64,000 nt of DNA from Halobacteriales archaeon YIM A00010 (lineage in GTDB: Archaea; Halobacteriota; Halobacteria; Halobacteriales; Haloarculaceae): NCBI GenBank assembly GCA_025041175.1, contig JAKCFJ010000004.1:372001-436000 (forward strand), read 5' to 3'. Below, in pieces: positions 13,333-21,801 of this stretch. The translations under genes and the position numbers were made by a program. Each line of letters opens with the position of its first letter. The stretch's first letter is position 1. The notes under the pieces are model-generated. The model had not been told where the DNA came from, did not search any database, and saw only the letters and a program-made list of their open reading frames with translations.

Positions 13333-14778
13333 GTGGCTACTGTTCCGAATCCACTCAAACTACTCATCCTCAAACTCGGCGCTATCCTCTCGCGGGCTGG
13401 ACTCGTCGACCGAGATCGTGTCCGTCACACCGCCGATCTGGCGTGGCCCCGTATCGTGACTGGCCTCTCGCGGATGTCGAAAAGCGCCATCGACATCGCG
13501 ATGGTGGGGACCGCCGTCGGTCCGGCAGCGATCGCCGGTGTCGGGTTCGCCGGACCGTACTGGGGATTTACGTTTACGATCGGCGGCGGGTTGGCGACGG
13601 GGACGATCGCGCTCGTTTCCCAGCGCTACAGCGCGGACGCGCTCGATCAACTCGCTCAGGCGATTCGGTCAAGCGTGTTGCTCGTGCTCGTCGTGAGCCT
13701 CCCCATCACGATCGTGCTCTGGTTGTTCTCGACCGAACTCATCTCGGTGCTCACAGACAATCCTCGATCGATTGAACTCGGTGCGGCATACCTGCGCGTC
13801 GTCGCCTTCGGCGTGCCGTTCGGCGCACTGAATTTGGTGGGAGGGCGTGTCCTCATCGGAGCCGACGACGCCTGGTCACCGATGGTTCTCCGGGCTAGCG
13901 GGGCTGTCGTGAACATCGGTCTCAACGCCGTGTTGATCTTCGGGCTAGGAATGGGCGTCGTCGGTGCCGCGCTGGGGACTGTGCTCTCAAACGTCGTCGT
14001 CACCACCGCGTTCGCGATCGGGCTGGTCGGTGGTCGTCTTCCGTGGATCGGACGGTTGCCCGTGACGGCTTCGGTTCGTGGACCGTACGTCCATCCGGCG
14101 ACGCTGCGGGACCTGATCACGATCAGTCTGCCAGCGACCGCTCGACGAGGGGCGTGGACGGCCGCACGGTTCCCGTTGCTGGCGTTCGTCGCACTGTTCG
14201 GCCCCAACGTCACCACGGCGTATGTGGTGAGTCGACGGATCTGGGGGCTGTTGAACACTCCCGGATGGGGGTTCGGCCTCGCGGCGAGCAGCCTCGTTGG
14301 CCAGTCGCTCGGCGAAAACGACGAGAGAACCGCCGAGGCGTATGGTCACGAGATCGCTCTCGTCTCGGTCGTGACGTACCTCACGGGTGCGGTAATCGTG
14401 GGCGTCTTCGCCGACCCGATCGTGCGGTTGTTCCTCGACAGTACGGCAACGGAGACGATCTCGATCGCGGTGGATCTCGTCTATGTCGTGTGTCTCAGCG
14501 TGATCGCTCGGGGGATCGGTGGGACGTATGCCGGAGCACTTGATGCGGCCGGGGATACGCGCTGGCCGTTCTATAGCCGTGTTCTCGGAATGTTCGGGCT
14601 CGCGATCCCGCTGACGTATCTTGGAACGGTGACACCGCTCGGGATCTACGGATTGTATCTGGGGTACTTGGGGCAGACACTCGCCCCAGCACTCATCAAC
14701 TACTATCGGTTCACTACCAGCAAGTGGAAGGTAATCAGCCGGGGCTATCGCCCGGAGTCGGTCGGTGTCTCCGATTGA
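13333..14778 (+). CDS. MATE-family multidrug/toxin efflux transporter
   Basis: 481 residues with about 12 hydrophobic segments in two repeats, the MATE layout and length. Family-like segments include SKSAIDIAMVGTAVGPAAIA in TM1-2 and GWGFGLAASSLVGQSLGEND in the second half (the conserved VGQ.LG motif). It should export drugs or toxic metabolites in exchange for Na+ or H+ across the cytoplasmic membrane. The start is GTG 13333, followed by VPNPLKLLILKLG; no ATG fits. It stands alone, not part of the preceding small-gene operon. Confidence 0.88.
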   Translation: MATVPNPLKLLILKLGAILSRAGLVDRDRVRHTADLAWPRIVTGLSRMSKSAIDIAMVGTAVGPAAIAGVGFAGPYWGFTFTIGGGLATGTIALVSQRYSADALDQLAQAIRSSVLLVLVVSLPITIVLWLFSTELISVLTDNPRSIELGAAYLRVVAFGVPFGALNLVGGRVLIGADDAWSPMVLRASGAVVNIGLNAVLIFGLGMGVVGAALGTVLSNVVVTTAFAIGLVGGRLPWIGRLPVTASVRGPYVHPATLRDLITISLPATARRGAWTAARFPLLAFVALFGPNVTTAYVVSRRIWGLLNTPGWGFGLAASSLVGQSLGENDERTAEAYGHEIALVSVVTYLTGAVIVGVFADPIVRLFLDSTATETISIAVDLVYVVCLSVIARGIGGTYAGALDAAGDTRWPFYSRVLGMFGLAIPLTYLGTVTPLGIYGLYLGYLGQTLAPALINYYRFTTSKWKVISRGYRPESVGVSD

Positions 14779-14814
14779 CTTACGAGGCCTTCCTAGCTTT
14801 GCTCTCACAGACTA

Positions 14815-14870
14815 TCTGAAGTTGGCTAGATAATATTCGTCATGCATAACCACTGGCGAAATTTAGCTTG
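14815..14870 (+). repeat. single terminus of the GGCTAG-type element family
   Basis: TTGGCTAGATAATATTCGTC then ATGCATAACCACTGGCGAAAT matches the termini seen at 30170 and 34098 (GTCGGCTAG..ATTC.TCATGCA..A...AC...CGAAAT). No opposing end is visible nearby, so this is a solo end or remnant. Confidence 0.45.
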
Positions 14871-15174
14871 AGAGTCCAAATTTGGGAATAGGCTGGCATC
14901 AGAAATTCTACCTACCTATCATCAGAGACTAGTAATTCCTATAGCTAATCCTATAGGGGCACAGAGCCCCATGGATGATACTCGACCGCCTCACGTGTGT
15001 GCAATCGACGATCGGGACTGCACGCTCGTGCTTCGATGGCCGTAGTCAACATCAGGCCAAGTACCGGCACGGTTCGTTAATTAAGGCCCGGGACACCCCA
15101 CAGTTCGATCGTAACTTCCACACCCACCATCACAGAGCGCACAGCGACGCGTGAGCAACAGCATCGATGCACGG

Positions 15175-15560
15175 TGGTTTTCTATTTCAGGTGAGCGAAC
15201 GGCACGAGCGTGAGCCGGCGCTATGACGATCAGGACACGCTTTCAGCGCCAGAGAACGTGGATGATCAGGAGCCCCGACCAGGTCGTCTGTCCGATCACA
15301 GCACGGCTCGCGATCGGATGGAAGTCAGTCAGTCGCCCGATCGCGACCAGCTCGCACAGGAACTCCCCCAGAGGCCAGGGGGTGAAAGACCGACGTAGCG
15401 CCGAAATGGCTCCCGCGATCGGATGGGAGGTTGCCCATCCCATCCAGAAGGGCGAACCTCAACATCGGATAAATCGGTTTCGGTTCGATCACGGCGAGCA
15501 CCGGTCATGCACTTTAGACGTGACAGACAGCCCAACAGCCACACCAGCTATCACGAATGT
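15175..15560. repeat. degenerate repeat, copy 1
   Basis: Shares ordered blocks with 17040-17345, e.g. CGCACGAGCGTGAG-like, CCAGAGAACGT, ATCAGGAGCCCCGACC, ATCGGATGG...ATCCCAT and CGGATAAATCG. It has no intact frame. Minus-strand frames here are hydrophobic in part (CVAVGLSVTSK-type and GLLIIHVLWR), so the repeat may derive from a membrane-protein gene. 14871-15174 and 15561-15951 have no supportable gene. Confidence 0.45.
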
Positions 15561-15951
15561 CGCGGATCCGAAATATACTTGCTAGAGCACTGCGATGCCC
15601 CGCTGGGGCGCGCGAACCATGGCCACCGCGACCGCTCTCGGCGGGGGGCATCACGCTCCACACGGTAACCCAGAAACGGCGCACCCTCCCCGGACGTGGC
15701 GATGGCTCTTCCAGGGCTTCCGCTACCTGCCGAACAAACGCACTCACCCATATCTTTCAGCAAGCCTGACCAAGCGTCCCACCGAGTGCCCTTCCCCAGC
15801 CCGAGAGCTATCCATCTCGGCGTCGTTCCAGAGTGGTATACCATAGCCAGACGAGGGACTGTAGATCTCATAGAGTGCCCATAGGGGGTGCGAACGTCCT
15901 GGCTGCTCGACTAGTGGTGCCTATCGAGAACAAGCCCGTTAGAGTATCATA

Positions 15952-16761
15952 TTATTCATACAAATCATAGTAGTTCAATATTCCAATGACGGCTTTTTTC
16001 TGCCAATGAACCCGTGCTGTCTGGTGGATCCCTTCGTATGTCTCGACGATGAACGATGGAATACCGGCCTCATACGCAGCTTTTTCGGAGAGGAGGCCGT
16101 TCGGTGCAGACTGTGGACCACTGATACGACCAATGCTGAATGTAAACGTTTGACGACCGATCGTTCTGTTGGCCATCTGCTGTCCGAGACGGGCAGCATC
16201 AGCAGTATTCTCGCCGGCTGATCGGAAGATAGCTTGTCCCACCCCTGGAGACGCGCCGCCGTAGATCCCTCGTGATTCCTGGAGAGTTATGAGGAGATCA
16301 GGGTCAGCTGCAGTGACCGCCTGCCACAGTGACTGTGCCAATTCTGATGTCGGCTGTTGCCCGTGCACGAATTTTCGATTCAGATCTCCGTGCTTGCCCG
16401 CCCGGGTATTGTTCTCGATAGCGACTGGATTCGCCTCCGGAACCACTACGAGCATGCCAGCATCCGGCGTCCACGTTGTGATAGTGTGGGCGGCGCTGAT
16501 CCCAGCCTCTTCATCGCCGTGGATCCCACCAACGATACACGCCGTTGGACCGGATACACCGCTCTCAGCGATGGTGACGTCGATCGATCCGGTTGGACCA
16601 ATAGGATCAATCGGCACTGTTTGCCCTTGTTGTCCCCCATCGCCGCGCGAACAGGCATTCTCAAGATCCGTCGCGCTCGCTTGCCCAACACTTGCCAGTC
16701 CACCGCCGACCGCAGCCGCGGCGGTTAAAAATGCTCGTCGACCATGCCGTGCCCTTGCCAT
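15952..16761 (-). CDS. Tat-exported aspartoacylase/succinylglutamate desuccinylase-family protein
   Basis: About 269 residues. The N-terminus MARARHGRRAFLTAAAAVGG is a Tat signal (RRxFL plus hydrophobic stretch) ending near ASVGQASA. The catalytic domain has GGIHGDEEAG (zinc His and Glu of the AstE/AspA branch of M14 carboxypeptidases), then VVVPEANPVAIENNTRAG and GDLNRKF. Later ETYEGIHQTARVH may supply the active-site Glu region. It would be a secreted zinc hydrolase of N-acyl or amide bonds; substrate unknown. Start 16761 is preferred over an ATG 15 nt upstream. It sits between two copies of a degenerate repeat. Confidence 0.8.
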   Translation of the reverse strand: MARARHGRRAFLTAAAAVGGGLASVGQASATDLENACSRGDGGQQGQTVPIDPIGPTGSIDVTIAESGVSGPTACIVGGIHGDEEAGISAAHTITTWTPDAGMLVVVPEANPVAIENNTRAGKHGDLNRKFVHGQQPTSELAQSLWQAVTAADPDLLITLQESRGIYGGASPGVGQAIFRSAGENTADAARLGQQMANRTIGRQTFTFSIGRISGPQSAPNGLLSEKAAYEAGIPSFIVETYEGIHQTARVHWQKKAVIGILNYYDLYE

Positions 16762-17039
16762 AATAAACAATTCCACAACTCTAGATTAAGTCTTTATGAA
16801 TAGGCATATATTTGGTCGCTATATATTAATTAATAGTATACTAATATTCCAATAAGATTGTCCAGTCATACTGGGAGATATCCCTGGGGGTGAGTCGCTG
16901 CCACCACACGAACTACTCCACGCTACTGTAGCGATTTCGAAGACACCCCACGGTTCGAGCGTCACTCGGCCAGAGCTCCACATCTCGACCACCAGAGAGC
17001 ACAGCGGAGTCGTGAGAGGAGTCATGATACACTGAGAGC

Positions 17040-17345
17040 AATCCTCACCGTCGAACCGCACGGGCGTGAGACGTCTCTGTGACGCTCAAGAAGCATCACC
17101 AGTTCCAGAGAACGTAGATAATCAGGAGCCCCGACCGAGGCTTCGATCACACCGGTGCGCGCGATTGGGGACGGTCGTCAGTCCGTCATCCAATCGCGAT
17201 CATCTTGCAAGGGGCGCAAACCATGAACTAAGTGTGGTAGTCGACCGACATGGCTCCGAACTGGCTCCTGACGATCGGACGGGATGTCATTCATTCCGTC
17301 CAGGGGACGAACGCTCAGCACCGGATAAATCGACTTCGATTAGAC
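17040..17345. repeat. degenerate repeat, copy 2
   Basis: Related to copy 1 (15175-15560) through CCAGAGAACGTAGATAATCA, GGAGCCCCGACC and CGGATAAATCG, and to copy 3 (17440-17520) through GCAATCCTCACCGT and GAGAC...TCTGTGACGCTC. No intact gene. Together with 16762-17039 and 17346-17566 it forms an intergenic region without supportable coding. Confidence 0.45.
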
Positions 17346-17439
17346 CGATGCTAGTACCGGCGTAGCCCGCGACTACCGGCAGAGCTATGGACACACGCAC
17401 AGCCTCGACCGTCTCACCGGTTGCATCGATGCACTCCGG

Positions 17440-17520
17440 TGCAATCCTCACCGTTCAATCCGACATGCATGAGACGGCTCTGTGACGCTCTCCAAGAGTG
17501 GGCACTCGGCCAGGGCTCAC
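17440..17520. repeat. degenerate repeat, partial copy 3
   Basis: GCAATCCTCACCGTTCAATC...CATGAGACGGCTCTGTGACG repeats the start of copy 2 at 17038-17085. CACTCGGCCAGGGCTC also matches CACTCGGCCAGAGCTC at 16963. It lies directly upstream of the Lsm gene and may contribute to its promoter region. Confidence 0.45.
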
Positions 17521-17566
17521 ACGTCGCAGTCGGTACACTTACGGTGATTTTCGCCGGACACTGGCT

Positions 17567-18079
17567 ATGAACGACACCCGTCCCACTGCACCGTTGGCAA
17601 CCCTCGAAGACACGCTCAGAAACCCTGTCACCGTCCGGACGAAAGCCGGCCAGCTGATCGATGGTACGCTTGCTGGCTACGATGAGCACCTGAATCTGAC
17701 TCTCGAGGCCAGCCCGACCACCGACGATTACGACACCGAGGACGATCCCCGCCTGATTCGGGGCAATCGCGTCGTGGCCATCACCCATCCACCCATCGAG
17801 CGTGACTCGATCGCCGACGAGCCGGGGACAACCCGCGACAGCGACGACGAACACGACCCACCAACACGAGCGGCGGACGCCTCCGATCGGAAGCCATCAC
17901 CGGCACTCGGCGCGCTCAAAGCCCAGCTCGACTCCAAGAACCTCACCGTCGATGTCGACCCAACGGGAGAGACGCTCGTCGTTACCAAACTCGGCCAGGA
18001 GTATCGAATTCATCCCGATGGCACCGTCGAGGGCGATGGCCTCCACCGGAAGCATCTCGAACAGCTCCTTTCCGGCTGA
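17567..18079 (+). CDS. Lsm (Sm-like) RNA-binding protein with long C-terminal extension
   Basis: 170 residues. The N-terminal Sm fold has TLEDTLRNPVTVRTKAGQLI and DGTLAGYDEHLNLTLE (Sm1: G...DxHxNLxL) and RGNRVVAI (Sm2, RGxxVvxI). Usual haloarchaeal Lsm proteins are about 76 residues; here an acidic linker (about 85-125) and a further domain (ALKAQLDSKNLTVDVDPTGE, VVTKLGQEYRIHPDGTVEGD) follow. It should form a ring that binds U-rich RNA; the extension's role is unknown. ATG 17567 is chosen because the Sm fold begins after it. Next to a toxin-antitoxin pair. Confidence 0.75.
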   Translation: MNDTRPTAPLATLEDTLRNPVTVRTKAGQLIDGTLAGYDEHLNLTLEASPTTDDYDTEDDPRLIRGNRVVAITHPPIERDSIADEPGTTRDSDDEHDPPTRAADASDRKPSPALGALKAQLDSKNLTVDVDPTGETLVVTKLGQEYRIHPDGTVEGDGLHRKHLEQLLSG

Positions 18080-18130
18080 CCCTTCACCGGGCCATCATTC
18101 ATCGGCACCACCGCTGGCGATACGCTCTTG

Positions 18131-18151
18131 TGTACGTCGGTCGTATGTACA
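18131..18151. promoter_or_regulatory. inverted repeat upstream of the antitoxin start
   Basis: TGTAC (18131-18135) and GTACA (18147-18151) are inverted arms 11 bp apart, ending 4 bp before the antitoxin ATG. A ribbon-helix-helix antitoxin typically binds such sites in its own promoter, so this is a candidate autoregulatory operator. Confidence 0.45.
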
Positions 18152-18155
18152 AAGT

Positions 18156-18431
18156 ATGTCTGATGCGAGCACGAACGGGAACGATCCCGACATCGACCGG
18201 ATCAACCTCCGGATTGCCTCGTCGTTTCTGGCGGACGTTGACGAGACGTGGAAAGAAGAGGGATTCAATAGCCGCTCGGAGTTCATCCGGTACGCTCTCC
18301 GCGAGCTGGTGAACCATCCCGAAGGCGCGGGGTTCTGGAAGGATGTGGCCGTCGGGGAAGTGCAGTACCAGCAGGGCGAGACCATGTCGAGCGACGAGGT
18401 ACAACGCCAGTATGACCGCGGCAACGAGTGA
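18156..18431 (+). CDS. ribbon-helix-helix antitoxin
   Basis: 91 residues. DRINLRIASSFLADVDETWK then EEGFNSRSEFIRYALREL is a classic ribbon-helix-helix: a beta strand, helix A and helix B with the SRSEFIR turn, as in CopG/ParD-type proteins. The C-terminal third (GEVQYQQGETMSSDEVQRQY) should wrap and neutralise the toxin. Its end overlaps the toxin start by 20 nt. Confidence 0.8.
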   Translation: MSDASTNGNDPDIDRINLRIASSFLADVDETWKEEGFNSRSEFIRYALRELVNHPEGAGFWKDVAVGEVQYQQGETMSSDEVQRQYDRGNE

Positions 18432-18705
18432 GGAGGAGTGGGACTGGGAGTTTACTGATCGGGCTCAAAACCAATTCGATCGCCTCGATTCGCCCATTCA
18501 AGCGGACATCATCTCGAAGCTTGAGGAGATCGTTACCGATGAGTGGCGCGACCCGCCCGACTATCTGGAGCCGCTGACGAACTCTCCGTTCGAGAAACGC
18601 CGCATCGGAGACTATCGCCTTGGCTGTCGGGCGATTCGTGACGACCACCTCTTACTGATCAGCAGCATCCGCAAACGCAGCGGCGCGTACACTGCTGACG
18701 ATTGA
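18412..18705 (+). CDS. RelE/ParE-superfamily toxin
   Basis: 97 residues from MTAATSEEEWDWEFTDRAQN. The RelE fold follows: WEFTDRAQNQFDRLDSPIQA (strand, helix), KLEEIVTDEW, EPLTNSPFEKRRIGDYRLGC, and a final strand RDDHLLLISSIRKRSGAY. The basic residues KRRIGDYR and RKRSG correspond to the RNase/ribosome-contact region. Probably an mRNA interferase, held by the upstream antitoxin. Start chosen inside the antitoxin end because the fold begins there. Confidence 0.8.
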   Translation: MTAATSEEEWDWEFTDRAQNQFDRLDSPIQADIISKLEEIVTDEWRDPPDYLEPLTNSPFEKRRIGDYRLGCRAIRDDHLLLISSIRKRSGAYTADD

Positions 18706-19023
18706 GGCTCCGGGGTCGATGAGACACCCGTTCCATCAGTTGAACTGAAATAATGCCGAAGACGTAGATCGGACGGAATAGCGACAAGAACGACCCGACA
18801 TCATTAATAGGCTGTACGGGAAGCAGTAACACTTACCATCATCCCGTCAATAGGGATACGTGCAGGCGGCGAGCGCGTTCGCAAACGCGCCGGGTGTTAA
18901 GGGCACCCGTCGCAGCTGCCTGGCAGACAGACAGCATGAGATCAAACTGTACACAGAGCCATCAGTGTATCGACGCACCGGCAGACAACCACACGACGCA
19001 GCGACCACCGGAGGTGCAAGCGG

Positions 19024-19809
19024 ATGCGCGTTGAACAGTTGGGTGAGGGCGAGCCCGAGCTGGCGATCCTCGGGGGGGTCCATGGCGACGAGCCGTGTGG
19101 GCCACATGCGATCGAGACGCTGCTCGACGCCAATCCAGCCGTCGAACGCCCGGTGAAGGTCGTCATCGCCAACGAGCGCGCGCTCGACCAGGGCGTGCGC
19201 TACACCGACACCGATCTGAACCGCGTGTTCCCCGGCGATCCCGACGCCGACGCCTACGAGACACGGCTCGCACACGAGCTGTTACACGAGATCCGTGGCT
19301 GTACGACGCTCTCGATGCACTCCACGCAGTCGTACAGCCGCCCATTCGCACTCGTCGAGAAGACCGATCCGTTCACGGAGATGGTCGGGCCGTACCTCTC
19401 GATCGACGCGACCGTCGAGGTCGGCGACGAGTTTGCAGATGCCCTCGTCGGCTACGTCGATGTCGTCGAGGTTGAGTGTGGCATGCAAGGCTCCCAAGAA
19501 GCCGCTGACAACGCTGTCGATCTCGTCTATGAGTTCCTGACCGCGACGGGAGCACTCCCTGGCGCGATCGATCCGACAGGCGCACTGCCGGTCTTTGAAC
19601 TTAACGCGCCGATTCCCAAGGCTGACGGTATCGATTACGCCGTTCACGTCGAGAACTTCCAGCGTATCGAGAGCGGCGACACCATCGCCACCATCGATGG
19701 CCACGAAATCGTGGCCGAGCAACCGTTCCACCCCGTGCTCACCTCCGCCAACGGGTATGACCGGCAGTTCGGCTACATGGCCGAGAAAATCGATCTCCTC
19801 AAAAACTGA
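19024..19809 (+). CDS. succinylglutamate desuccinylase/aspartoacylase-family zinc hydrolase
   Basis: 261 residues. GGVHGDEPCGPHAIETLL carries the zinc His and Glu, VVIANERALDQGVRYTDTDL then NRVFPGD matches the conserved substrate-Arg/Asn region (TDLNR.FPG), and TLSMHSTQSY supplies the third zinc His. VEVECGMQGSQEAADNAV contains the catalytic Glu region. No signal peptide, so cytoplasmic. Likely deacylates an N-acyl amino acid or similar. It is joined to the PadR gene by TGATG, so that regulator probably responds to the same pathway. Confidence 0.85.
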   Translation: MRVEQLGEGEPELAILGGVHGDEPCGPHAIETLLDANPAVERPVKVVIANERALDQGVRYTDTDLNRVFPGDPDADAYETRLAHELLHEIRGCTTLSMHSTQSYSRPFALVEKTDPFTEMVGPYLSIDATVEVGDEFADALVGYVDVVEVECGMQGSQEAADNAVDLVYEFLTATGALPGAIDPTGALPVFELNAPIPKADGIDYAVHVENFQRIESGDTIATIDGHEIVAEQPFHPVLTSANGYDRQFGYMAEKIDLLKN

Positions 19810-20180
19810 TGACCGACGAGTATCTCGCAGAGTTCCTGTCGCTGCCGGCGATCCAGCGGGATTTTCTTACGCTGCTTGCCATCGCAGGACCACAGTATGG
19901 GCTAGCACTCAAAGATCAGCTCGAAGTACGTCGTCGGACTACAGTCAGCTCCGGGCGGCTGTATAGCAATCTTGATAAATTGGCTGCAGAGGGATATATC
20001 GAGAAGGGCAAGTTCACGGACCGCCGAAACCGGTACGAAATCACGGACCACGGCGAACGGATTCTACAGGGCTATCACAGCTGGTTCCCAGGAAACGATG
20101 ATCCAATAGAGAAGGCCACCAGCCCACGGCCACTACAGCGACTCGCTATCCTTGATGCTCCGGAGGAAAATGATGGGTGA
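19809..20180 (+). CDS. PadR-family regulator
   Basis: 123 residues. LPAIQRDFLTLLAIAGPQYG, LEVRRRTTVSSGRLYSNLDK and AAEGYIEKGKFTDRRNRYEI are the PadR winged helix with its G-R-L-Y-x-N-L motif and basic wing. The ATG overlaps the hydrolase stop by 1 nt. The C-terminal 30 residues are unlike other PadR proteins here. Expected to repress its own operon (inference). Confidence 0.8.
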   Translation: MTDEYLAEFLSLPAIQRDFLTLLAIAGPQYGLALKDQLEVRRRTTVSSGRLYSNLDKLAAEGYIEKGKFTDRRNRYEITDHGERILQGYHSWFPGNDDPIEKATSPRPLQRLAILDAPEENDG

Positions 20181-20266
20181 GACCCGCTGTACCACGTTTA
20201 CGACTGCTCACCCGCTAGCCATCCCGGACGATAGCGACGTGTTCGTCTCCGTCTGAGACCGTATAA

Positions 20267-20489
20267 CGAGTCGAGCACGATCTCCTCTTACTCACCCATG
20301 ATCGGAAGGATTTCAGCGGCGAGACAGCCGAGCGGGTGGATCACAATGGCATCCTCATCTATACCGACCAGCTCTTCCTCCGCGATCAGCCCAGCGAGAC
20401 GGTCGCCGTGATCGAGCGGATCCTCACTCACTACCCCCCCCCCCGAGGAGCTGGAAAACCAAATCGCGTGGGTCGACACCTGGCGATAA
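20267..20489 (+). pseudogene. DUF5615/PIN-like toxin remnant with poly-C frameshift
   Basis: The frame reads DLLLLTHDRKDFSGETAERV, DHNGILIYTDQLFLRDQPSE and VAVIERILTHY, the second half of a Mut7-C/DUF5615 PIN-like protein (LLTHDRKDF, GILIYTDQ). An 11-C run at 20434-20444 then shifts the frame. Past it another frame gives PEELENQIAWVDTWR and stops, the expected ending. The N-terminal half with the first PIN Asp residues is missing. Dead toxin remnant. Confidence 0.55.
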
Positions 20490-20534
20490 TCGCGTGAGAG
20501 AAACCGTATTTCCAACCGATGACGGCCGCTGGGG

Positions 20535-21317
20535 TTACTTCTGAATGAGAATGATACCATCTCCCAGTGAATTAACCGGCTCTGCGAGCACTACATCGAA
20601 TCCAACATTCTGAGCGTGCTCGACGACCCAGTCCCTGCTCACTAGATACTCTTCGTCACGCGTTCGGACGTTCTCGCCCGCTTCTCGTTCGTGCTGACGC
20701 GAAAACTCACCGACGTCTTGTGCGCGTTCAATATCATCTTTCGCTAAGCCATCCAGTGCGGACCAGAACGTCGACGCGTATCCTTCAAGCCCTCGGTCAG
20801 CCCAGTTCGACCGGATCTCTCGGTCGGCGAGCTCATTGCGCGCATCGGTTTTCAGGAACGTTTCCGCGATACAGATGTATCCACCGTCAGGAAGCGTTTC
20901 GTAGCAGTCTTCAAGGAATTTGACCTTCTTCTGGAGCGGATCGGGGATGTGATGAAAAGAGTACAGCATAACGACCATTTCCGGCAGGGACCGTTGTACA
21001 ACCTCCCGCATATCTGCCGTTTCGAACGTGAAGTTCGAGAGGTCGAATTCGTCGAGATTTTTCCGCGAAATTTCGGTTACTGACTCTCGATTGTCAATAC
21101 CGAGCACCTCGGCCGAGGAGAATGCATCGGCCAGCCGTATAGTGGTCTCTCCTGTTCCCGATCCTAGCTCCGTGATCCGGTCGGGAGCGACATGGGAGAC
21201 GATCTCTACAACCCTGTTCTGCAACGATAGATAGTATGATGTTTGCCCGAGATATTTCTCAAATGTATCCTCGTTATTGTAGAAGCTCGGCGTCCCGTCA
21301 TACTCACTTCGGTCCAT
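20535..21317 (-). CDS. SAM-dependent class I methyltransferase
   Basis: About 260 residues from MDRSEYDGTPSFYNNEDTFE. Motif I is ITELGSGTGETTIRLADAF, the acidic residue of motif II is VLGIDNRES, motif III region TFETADMREVV, and motif IV VVMLYSFHHIPDP. The arrangement fits UbiE/Methyltransf_25-type enzymes acting on small molecules. The ATG at 21317 is preferred because upstream in-frame sequence has no conserved character. No operon partner, so the substrate is unknown. Confidence 0.8.
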   Translation of the reverse strand: MDRSEYDGTPSFYNNEDTFEKYLGQTSYYLSLQNRVVEIVSHVAPDRITELGSGTGETTIRLADAFSSAEVLGIDNRESVTEISRKNLDEFDLSNFTFETADMREVVQRSLPEMVVMLYSFHHIPDPLQKKVKFLEDCYETLPDGGYICIAETFLKTDARNELADREIRSNWADRGLEGYASTFWSALDGLAKDDIERAQDVGEFSRQHEREAGENVRTRDEEYLVSRDWVVEHAQNVGFDVVLAEPVNSLGDGIILIQK

Positions 21318-21801
21318 TGTAAGCACTCTACTCCACAGGGGTATAGTGAATTCGGTAAGCTGGATAATTAGGCGAGTCAATAATGTAAAGATGTCCGCTA
21401 AATCCCTCGTCATAGCAGGGGACCAGCTCAGGCTGAGAGGGTACCTCAATGTCCCCTGGCGTCGTCGAGACGCGCTTGCACCTCGTGACGAAGTGGAGGA
21501 GATCGACTGCCATAACACGATCCTTTCGTCTTCAACGCCACTAATCTTACGGCCTATCCCGCCGCAGCACCCCTATTCAACAGAGCAGCTCTTAGCTAAA
21601 GACGGATGAGATACCCTCATCAACCGTTTCCATGGCGGTCCGATATTGCTCCACGTTTGTCCGCTCAGATGGGTCTACGGCCCTACTGTGGGGAACCTCA
21701 AAGGAAGAATTTCGAGAATCAGCGCTAATCCATATAGTTAACGATCCATCACCACCTCAGCAGGAGGTCATTAAACGCCTGAGTCGGCGAATAGTGCTTC
21801 G
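21318..21801. other. intergenic region with coding debris
   Basis: No intact gene. A minus-strand frame near 21600-21690 reads DPSERTNVEQYRTAMETVDE then GISSVFS and a stop, which looks like the C-terminus of a lost protein. Nothing else is supportable. Confidence 0.3.

Noticed and set aside
13987-14808. minus-strand frame of 273 aa
   Set aside because: Antisense to the MATE transporter, highly charged and without a domain.
20288-20560. minus-strand 90-aa frame
   Set aside because: Antisense to a recognisable PIN-like remnant on the plus strand.
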